Positions 58,650 through 64,000 of a DNA stretch of 64,000 nt are shown one piece after another. The notes under the pieces were generated by a model. It was given only the letters and a program-made list of their open reading frames with translations. It searched no databases and had not been told where the DNA came from. The DNA lies in assembly GCA_035502185.1 (NCBI GenBank), contig DATJUT010000031.1:1-64000 (forward strand). The letters run 5' to 3'. The DNA comes from Gemmatimonadales bacterium (GTDB lineage Bacteria; Gemmatimonadota; Gemmatimonadetes; Gemmatimonadales; JACORV01). Every line of letters begins with the position of its first letter. Position 1 is the first letter of the stretch. Position numbers and translations under genes: made by a program.

Positions 58650-59717
58650 TCAGGGCACCCAGTCGGCGATGAAGATGTTCGTCTCGTGCGGCTGCGTGCC
58701 GTGCCGGTTCGAGGCCCAGATCAGCTGCTTGCCGTCCGGGGAGAACATCGGGAAGCTGTCGAAATCCGGATCCGTCGTCACCTGCTCCAGCCCGGTCCCG
58801 TCGAGATTGACGAGGTACAGGTCGAAGTTCCGGCCGCGCGGGTCCTTGGAGTTGGACGCGAAGATGATCCGCCGGTCGTCGGGGGTGAAGTAGGGTGCGA
58901 AGTTGGCCCCGCCCAGGTGGGTGATCTGGTGCTGGTCCGAGCCGTCGGCGTTCATCACCCACAGCTCCATGTCCAGCGGCCGGACGAGGTTCTGGCGCAG
59001 CAGGCGGCGGTACTCCGCCTGCTCGGTCGGCGTGGAGGGGTGAAACGCCCGGTAGACGATCTTCTTGCCGTCGTGCGACCACCACGGGCCGCCGTCGTAG
59101 CCCAGGGTGCGCGTGAGCTGGCGCACGTGGGTCCCGTCGATCCGCATGGTGTAGATGTCGAGGTCCCCGTGCCGCATCGAGGTGAAGACGATGGACTGCC
59201 CGTCGGGCGACACCACGGACTCCGCGTCGTAGCCCGGCGTCCTGGTGAGCCGCCGCAGGTCGGTGCCGTCCACGTTGGCGGTGAAGATGTCGTAGTCGTC
59301 GAGGCCCCACACGTACCCCTGCGAGTAGTCGGGCGGCTTCGGGCAGTCGGCCCCCGCGAGATGGGTCGAGGAGAACAGGACCTTCCGGTCGTGGTCGAAG
59401 AAGTAGCCGCAGGTCGTGCGTCCCAGCCCGGTGGAGACGCGATGCACGTCGGAGCCGTCGACGTTCATCACGAACTCCTGGTCGCACGGGTGGTCGCCCC
59501 TCGTGCTCTGGAAGACGATCTTGCTCCCGTCGTCGGAGAAGTACGCCTCGGCGTTCTGGCCGCCGAAGGTGAGTTGGCGGATGTTGGCGAGGTGGACCTC
59601 GCCGGAATCCGGCTGGATGGCACGCCACGTCGGCTGCGGCGCCGGTTGCTGGCCCGCCAGCGTGGCGACCGCAGCCGCGGCCATCGCGGCGATCAGGGCA
59701 GATGTCTTGAGGAGCAT
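58650..59717 (-). CDS. Secreted TolB-like beta-propeller protein
   Basis: A 355-residue exported protein. The signal peptide is KTSALIAAMAAAAVATLAGQ. At least five PD40/WD40-like repeats are visible, for example AYFSDDGSKIVFQSTR, SVVSPDGQSIVFTSMRHG, PWWSHDGKKIVYRA and PMFSPDGKQLIWASNRHG. Such propellers bind partners in the periplasm; no peptidase domain follows. TAGAAT seven bases upstream of the ATG suggests a leaderless mRNA. Confidence 0.85.
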   Translation of the reverse strand: MLLKTSALIAAMAAAAVATLAGQQPAPQPTWRAIQPDSGEVHLANIRQLTFGGQNAEAYFSDDGSKIVFQSTRGDHPCDQEFVMNVDGSDVHRVSTGLGRTTCGYFFDHDRKVLFSSTHLAGADCPKPPDYSQGYVWGLDDYDIFTANVDGTDLRRLTRTPGYDAESVVSPDGQSIVFTSMRHGDLDIYTMRIDGTHVRQLTRTLGYDGGPWWSHDGKKIVYRAFHPSTPTEQAEYRRLLRQNLVRPLDMELWVMNADGSDQHQITHLGGANFAPYFTPDDRRIIFASNSKDPRGRNFDLYLVNLDGTGLEQVTTDPDFDSFPMFSPDGKQLIWASNRHGTQPHETNIFIADWVP

Positions 59718-59724
59718 GGCCTCA

Positions 59725-59730
59725 ATTCTA
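59725..59730 (-). promoter_or_regulatory. -10 box TAGAAT, short-leader start
   Basis: On the minus strand TAGAAT ends seven bases before the ATG at 59717. A TTGGTC lies 18 bases further upstream as a weak -35. Confidence 0.5.
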
Positions 59731-59764
59731 ACCGCGCGTCCGGAACGTGACCAACTCCGTGGCT

Positions 59765-60418
59765 CTACGGACACTGTGGCGGCTGGGCGCTCGGCGGGGC
59801 GAGCTCTCCCGCCGGACGGAGGGCCAGGTAGCGCCACCCGGTCGGCGCCGAATCGGGAGCCGGCGCCTCCGCCCACAGCGCCAGCGCGCACGGCCCGTGT
59901 TCGCCGGCGACGACGCGCGGTGCTTCCTCGGGCTCGGCCGACAGGCGGAAGCCGGCCGCGGCGGTCTCGAGCTCTTCGGCCATCATCCCGCGGGCGCCGG
60001 CGAGGAAGATCGGGTACGACGTGCCGGCCGAGTCGGCGACGTACCCCAGCAGATCCGGCAGACCGTCGCCCGTGACGTCCTCGAACACGAACGCACCGAT
60101 GGTCGCCGCGGACGACATCACGTCCGAGCGCCCTAGCCGGACCGGCGCACTGTCGCCGGCAACCCACAGGTCCGCCCGGGCCTGCGGCACGCCCTGAATC
60201 CCGGACTCGACGTCCACCAGCACGAACACGAGACCCGCCGGCCCGGTCCAGGTGTAGAGCGCGGCCGGCACGGCGTCCGCAGCGCGATAGGCCTCCCGCA
60301 CCCGGAAGGACGCCTGGGCCTCGGCGCCCGGCGCCGCGCCGGCGGCGGTTCGGTCCTTCGCGCACGCACCGGCCAGCACCGCGCATCCGGCCACCATCGC
60401 CGCGCCGGCCAGTCTCAC
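59765..60418 (-). CDS. Putative lipoprotein, hypothetical
   Basis: A 217-residue exported protein. The N-terminus MRLAGAAMVAGCAVLAGACA has two possible lipidation cysteines (12 and 19). DVTGDGLPDLLGYV resembles an FG-GAP/EF-hand-like DxDxDG calcium loop. It overlaps the transglycosylase stop by four bases (GTG start, GTGA). Confidence 0.7.
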   Translation of the reverse strand: MRLAGAAMVAGCAVLAGACAKDRTAAGAAPGAEAQASFRVREAYRAADAVPAALYTWTGPAGLVFVLVDVESGIQGVPQARADLWVAGDSAPVRLGRSDVMSSAATIGAFVFEDVTGDGLPDLLGYVADSAGTSYPIFLAGARGMMAEELETAAAGFRLSAEPEEAPRVVAGEHGPCALALWAEAPAPDSAPTGWRYLALRPAGELAPPSAQPPQCP

Positions 60419-62724
60419 GCCGGCCCCGCCCCGGGCGCGCCGTACACGCGCCGATACCACTGGTAGTTGGCGTACACGCTTCGAACGTAGTCGCGCGTCT
60501 CCGCGATGGGCAGGCGCTCGATGAACAGGTCCGGGTCGCGCATCTCCGGCCACCGCCGCCAGCGCACGAAGTGCTGCGGGCCGGCGTCGTAGCTGGCGAT
60601 GACGGCGTACAGCGGGAGCGAATCGCGCAGCAGGCGGTCGCTGAGATAGCGCGCGCCGAAGTGGAGGTTGAAATCCGCCACGAAGAGCAGCCCCGGATCC
60701 CACGGACCGAGCCGCCGGCTCATCTGCCGCGCCGTCACCGGCAGCAGCTGGCTCAGGCCACGCGCACCGGCCCGCGAGCGGGCCCGGAGCTGAAAGCGGG
60801 ACTCCTGGCGGACGATCGCGGCCAGCAGCATGGGGTCCACACACTGCTCTTGGGCCTCGGCCTCGACCACCGCCCGGTAGGGCAAGGGGAAGAGGGCCTC
60901 CGCGATCCCGCGCGTGAGCGGCGCCCGAGCACCGGCCGAGACGCCGAGGAAGATCGCTTCCTGCGCGAAGCCGGCCCGGGTGGCCGCCGCGGCGGCGGCG
61001 GCCAGCAGCTGCGGGGAGGCGCTGGAGTCCTTGCTCCACCCCAGGGCCTCCGCGCGCGCCTCCGCCGTCAGGCCGACCGCGGCCAGCAGCTCGATGCGAT
61101 CGGCCGCACGGGTGGGCGAGAGGCTCTGCGGCGAGGGCGGCGGCAGCATCGAATCCCGCTCGAGCGGCAGCGAGTCGCCCACCAGGGAACGCGCGCGCAC
61201 ACCGTAGTATCCGGTTGGATCCTCCGCCGCGATGGCGCGGAGCGCCGCGGCCGCCCCGGCGTCGTGCCGTTCCAGCGCGAGCCGCGCCACCCAGTACTTC
61301 GGGGCAGGGCCGAGGCGGTGCGCCGTGTCGCCGGCGAGCACCGCGGCCAGGCCCGCGGCCGCAGAGTCCACCGAGCCTGCGGCGTACGCCGCCAGCGCCA
61401 GCCGGAACCGCGCGACGACCGCCGCGGGCGTGCCGCCGAAACTCCGCACCAGGAGATCGTACCACCGGCGCTCCGCCTCGGGCGTTCCCTGCCATCGCTC
61501 GTGGTCGGCGAGGACGAGCGCCGCGGCCGCGACCGAGGTGTCGCCCGCGTCCGTCCGGGCCAGGCGCGTCACCAGCGAGTCCGCCTCCGTCCACCGCCCG
61601 GCGGCTCCCAGGACCTGGACCATCGCCTTCGACAGCATCGGCACGGCGGCGGGCCGCGGCTGCAGCCGCGCGCGCGCGCCGGCGAGGGCCGCACGCGCCG
61701 CCGCGATCCGGTGCCGCGCGGCATCGACCTGCGCCAACTCGAGCCACGTCACGGCGCCGGTGTCCTTCGCGGCGAGTGCCCGCCGGAGGTAGCGCTCCGC
61801 CGATCTGAGGTCGCCGTGCGCCCGGTAGGCTCGCGCGATGCCGAGCAGTTCGGCCTGGGTCGGGGCTGTCCGCTGCTCCATGATGAAGGAGGCTGCCAGC
61901 ACGGCCGCCGGCCGTGCGGGGTCGGCCGTGAGCAGCGCGTCGGCCCTGAGACGCGCCACGTCCGGATGGCCGAGCATCGTCTCGACGCGAGCGGCGTCGA
62001 GCACGCGGCCGCGCCGCAGGTAGATGGCGAGCGCTCCATGCAGATTGCCGGCCGCCTCGCGGCGCTGCGCCACGAGACTGTCGGCGGCCTGCGCGGCTCC
62101 GGGCGAGCGCATGCTCGCCATCGCGGGGAAGGCGGATTCCGTGTCCGGATCCAGCTCGGCGCCGCGCAGGATGAACCAGTCGGCGAGATCGGGCACGCGC
62201 TCCGCCGCGCGGCCCCATGCCTCGGCCGCAGAGTCCAGCTCGTGCAGCTGCTCGAACGCCACCGCCATGCGCACGACGGCCGCGGCCCGCTCGACCGGCC
62301 GTGCGCCGGCCAACGCGGCGAGCCGCCGTTCTCTCGCCACCACGGAACGCCAGCGTCCGGCGCGCTCGTCCTGCCGAGCCGCCAGGGCGAGCAGCTCCGG
62401 GACCGTGTCCGCACCGCCCACGCGCGCGAGCATCGCGTCCGCGTCCGCCGGGCGCCCCAGCCCGTCCTGGATGGCGAGATGCAGGAGGGTGGCCCGCAGC
62501 AGGCCGGGCCCCCGCGCGCCTCTCAGGGTCGGTGCCACTCGTGCGGCGTGCCAGTAGCGGCCGGCGGCAACCAGGCTCTCGGGACTGACGACCCCGGGCG
62601 AACGGCACGCGGCGCTGTCCACGGCGCGCCGCTCGGCGCCGACCGGCGCCGCGTCCCGCGCGCGGCTTGCGGGCGCGCGCCAGCAGACCAGCAGCGCGGC
62701 GACCAGCAGCCAGCGCGGCGTCAC
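60415..62724 (-). CDS. Lytic murein transglycosylase (Slt70-like)
   Basis: A 769-residue periplasmic enzyme that cuts peptidoglycan glycan strands. GTG 62724 gives a short signal peptide (PRWLLVAALLVCWRAPASRA). Residues 60-600 are a helical superhelix with TPR-like units. The SLT domain has IVRQESRFQL (catalytic Glu about 641), GARGLSQLLPVTAR and ASYDAGPQHFVRWRR. Length is somewhat above Slt70 (about 645). Confidence 0.9.
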   Translation of the reverse strand: MTPRWLLVAALLVCWRAPASRARDAAPVGAERRAVDSAACRSPGVVSPESLVAAGRYWHAARVAPTLRGARGPGLLRATLLHLAIQDGLGRPADADAMLARVGGADTVPELLALAARQDERAGRWRSVVARERRLAALAGARPVERAAAVVRMAVAFEQLHELDSAAEAWGRAAERVPDLADWFILRGAELDPDTESAFPAMASMRSPGAAQAADSLVAQRREAAGNLHGALAIYLRRGRVLDAARVETMLGHPDVARLRADALLTADPARPAAVLAASFIMEQRTAPTQAELLGIARAYRAHGDLRSAERYLRRALAAKDTGAVTWLELAQVDAARHRIAAARAALAGARARLQPRPAAVPMLSKAMVQVLGAAGRWTEADSLVTRLARTDAGDTSVAAAALVLADHERWQGTPEAERRWYDLLVRSFGGTPAAVVARFRLALAAYAAGSVDSAAAGLAAVLAGDTAHRLGPAPKYWVARLALERHDAGAAAALRAIAAEDPTGYYGVRARSLVGDSLPLERDSMLPPPSPQSLSPTRAADRIELLAAVGLTAEARAEALGWSKDSSASPQLLAAAAAAATRAGFAQEAIFLGVSAGARAPLTRGIAEALFPLPYRAVVEAEAQEQCVDPMLLAAIVRQESRFQLRARSRAGARGLSQLLPVTARQMSRRLGPWDPGLLFVADFNLHFGARYLSDRLLRDSLPLYAVIASYDAGPQHFVRWRRWPEMRDPDLFIERLPIAETRDYVRSVYANYQWYRRVYGAPGAGPA

Positions 62725-62737
62725 CGGAAGGACCGGT

Positions 62738-63433
62738 TCAGCGCTTGAGGAGGCGCACGCCGCGAACGCCGGCCACGACGGCGATCTTGGCGATGCGCAG
62801 GAACAGGCCGTCCTCCACCACGCCGGTGCGCCGGGCGAGCGCGCGGGCCAAGGCTGCAGGATCGGCGATGCCCCGGGGGAAGCGGCAGTCCACGAGGTAG
62901 TTGCCGTTGTCGGTGACGAACGGCGCACCCCCGGGTGCGCGCCGCAGCGCCGGCTCCGCCCCCAGCGAGGCGAAGAAGGGCAAGAGGCGGCTCCATCCGA
63001 ACGGAACGACCTCGACGGGGAGCGGCACGCGCGTGCCGAGTCGCCGCACCAGCTTCGATTCGTCGGCAACCACGACGTACCGCTTCGCGGCCGAGGCCAC
63101 GACCTTCTCCCTGAGTAGCGCGCCGCCGAGGCCCTTGATCAAGTCGAGGCGCGGACCGACCTCGTCGGCACCGTCGATGACCAACGCGACCTCGGGGCAC
63201 TGCTCCAGAGTCACCAGCGGGATGCCGAGCGCTCGGCACCGGCTCTCGGTGTCCGCGGACGTGGGCACGGCCACCACGTCCGCCACGAGCCCCCGCCGCA
63301 GCCGCTCGGCCAGAAGCTCGAGCAAAGGCCGGACGGTCGAGCCCGTCCCCAAGCCGATCACCGTGCCGCTCTCGATGAACTGGACGGCACGCTCGGCGGC
63401 CGCACGCTTCAGCGCTTCGACGGACGCGGTCAT
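62738..63433 (-). CDS. rpiA: Ribose-5-phosphate isomerase A
   Basis: A 231-residue enzyme of the pentose phosphate pathway. Motifs are VIGLGTGSTVRPLLE, VIDGADEVGPRLDLIKGLGGALLREK and FVTDNGNYLVDCRFP. Catalytic Asp, Glu and Lys are all present. It precedes the transglycosylase gene by 13 bases. Confidence 0.95.
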   Translation of the reverse strand: MTASVEALKRAAAERAVQFIESGTVIGLGTGSTVRPLLELLAERLRRGLVADVVAVPTSADTESRCRALGIPLVTLEQCPEVALVIDGADEVGPRLDLIKGLGGALLREKVVASAAKRYVVVADESKLVRRLGTRVPLPVEVVPFGWSRLLPFFASLGAEPALRRAPGGAPFVTDNGNYLVDCRFPRGIADPAALARALARRTGVVEDGLFLRIAKIAVVAGVRGVRLLKR

Positions 63434-63642
63434 GGTCGCACCACAAGATGGCGCGAGAGGCGCGGACTAGAAAGGCAGGCGGTGATCAGGGATCGTCTCG
63501 GCCAGGAACCCGCTCACCGGGCCCAGCGCGCCCTACTACTCGATGCCGGCGGTCACCCGCGCGCTCGCGTCGCAGGTGGCCGCCGCGGCCGGGGCGACCG
63601 GGCGCGTTGCCGCCGGGCCGGGACCCCGGTCGCGGCCGCGGT

Positions 63643-63648
63643 TATATT
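63643..63648 (+). promoter_or_regulatory. -10 box TATATT
   Basis: TATATT 18 bases before the ATG at 63667, in an otherwise very GC-rich gap. No clear -35. Confidence 0.4.
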
Positions 63649-63666
63649 GCTTCCACACCGATCCAC

Positions 63667-64000
63667 ATGCCGCGCGACCTGCCGCTTTCCAACGGGACGC
63701 TGCTCGTAGCGTTCGACCTCGAGTATCGGATCCGCGACGTGTATTTCCCGCACGTCGGGATGGAGAACCACGCCGACGGACACCTCTTCCGCGTCGGCGT
63801 GTGGGTGGACGGCCGCTTCGGCTGGCTGGACGGAACCTGGGCGCTCCAGCGCCGCTACGCCGATCCCTCCCTGGCGACGAGCGTGACGGCGGCCAGCGAG
63901 GCCCTCGGCGTCGCGCTCCAGTTCACCGACGCGGTGGATTTCTACGAGAACGTGCTGGTGCGGCGGATCCAGGTGACGAACCGGAGCGCCGCCGCGCGCG
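63667..64000 (+). CDS. Glycoside hydrolase family 15-like protein, N-terminal fragment
   Basis: ATG 63667 opens a frame that runs off the window after 111 codons. MPRDLPLSNGTLLVAFDLEY and RDVYFPHVGMENHADGH match the N-terminal beta-domain of GH15 glucoamylase/trehalase-like proteins. There is no signal peptide, so it probably acts in the cytoplasm. The catalytic part lies outside the window. Confidence 0.8.
   Translation, partial: MPRDLPLSNGTLLVAFDLEYRIRDVYFPHVGMENHADGHLFRVGVWVDGRFGWLDGTWALQRRYADPSLATSVTAASEALGVALQFTDAVDFYENVLVRRIQVTNRSAAAR

Overview
The window is very GC-rich DNA with tightly packed genes on both strands. It has typical Gram-negative envelope genes: a TolC/MFP/RND efflux set, lytic transglycosylase, signal peptidase, secreted beta-barrel proteins and lipoproteins. 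It also has many secreted hydrolases, an MqnD-type menaquinone gene, and both an alpha-type and a beta-type glutamine synthetase. Together these suggest a soil-type member of the Gemmatimonadota. That assignment is inference from gene style; no rRNA is present. No prophage, transposase, integrase or CRISPR array was seen, so this looks like ordinary chromosome.

Layout. 1-2.3 kb: start of an EF-G-like GTPase and an ABC exporter, separated by a long inverted repeat. 2.4-8.5 kb: SDR, esterase, tRNA-Cys, two tandem deoxynucleoside kinases, OsmC, VOC and DinB proteins. 8.5-14.7 kb: an overlapping GMC oxidoreductase / histidine kinase / response regulator set followed by an M28 peptidase and a terminator. 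15-18.3 kb: ECF sigma factor overlapping an O6-alkylguanine transferase gene, then prolyl oligopeptidase. 18.4-22.3 kb: HAD hydrolase and two glutamine synthetases behind a clear sigma-70 promoter. 22.4-25.6 kb: two small proteins, a zinc-ribbon membrane protein, MqnD-like enzyme and a receiver-DHp protein without an ATPase domain. 25.6-32.2 kb: a TetR-controlled RND efflux operon. 32.3-35.2 kb: epimerase, YceI, a pseudopilin with a small downstream gene, and a small membrane protein.

35.3-40.3 kb holds the most interesting metabolic unit: a beta-decarboxylating dehydrogenase, an HMG-CoA-lyase-like enzyme, a family III CoA transferase and a LeuC/LeuD-type hydro-lyase. The last four genes overlap by four bases each, and a MerR-like gene is divergent. 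The enzyme families match steps of C5-branched dibasic acid (citramalate/methylmalate type) metabolism rather than plain leucine synthesis. 41-50.2 kb: PHP protein, a secreted six-hairpin glycosidase-like protein, and a LemA / HtpX / PlsB / YhaM / Hpt run ending in opposed terminators. 50.2-56.3 kb: an unexplained 0.6 kb gap, low-complexity and histone-H1-like proteins, a beta-barrel / TPR-CsgG lipoprotein pair, and a cupredoxin. 56.4-64 kb: infA, MFS transporter, lepB, TolB-like propeller, lipoprotein, lytic transglycosylase, rpiA and the start of a GH15-like gene.

Regulation visible in the DNA includes sigma-70 type promoters before the beta-type glutamine synthetase and tetR, and several -10 boxes 5-7 bases before a start codon (leaderless transcripts likely). 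There is also a perfect CRP/FNR-type palindrome between the cupredoxin gene and infA. Degenerate short repeats lie directly next to stop codons in several gene gaps.
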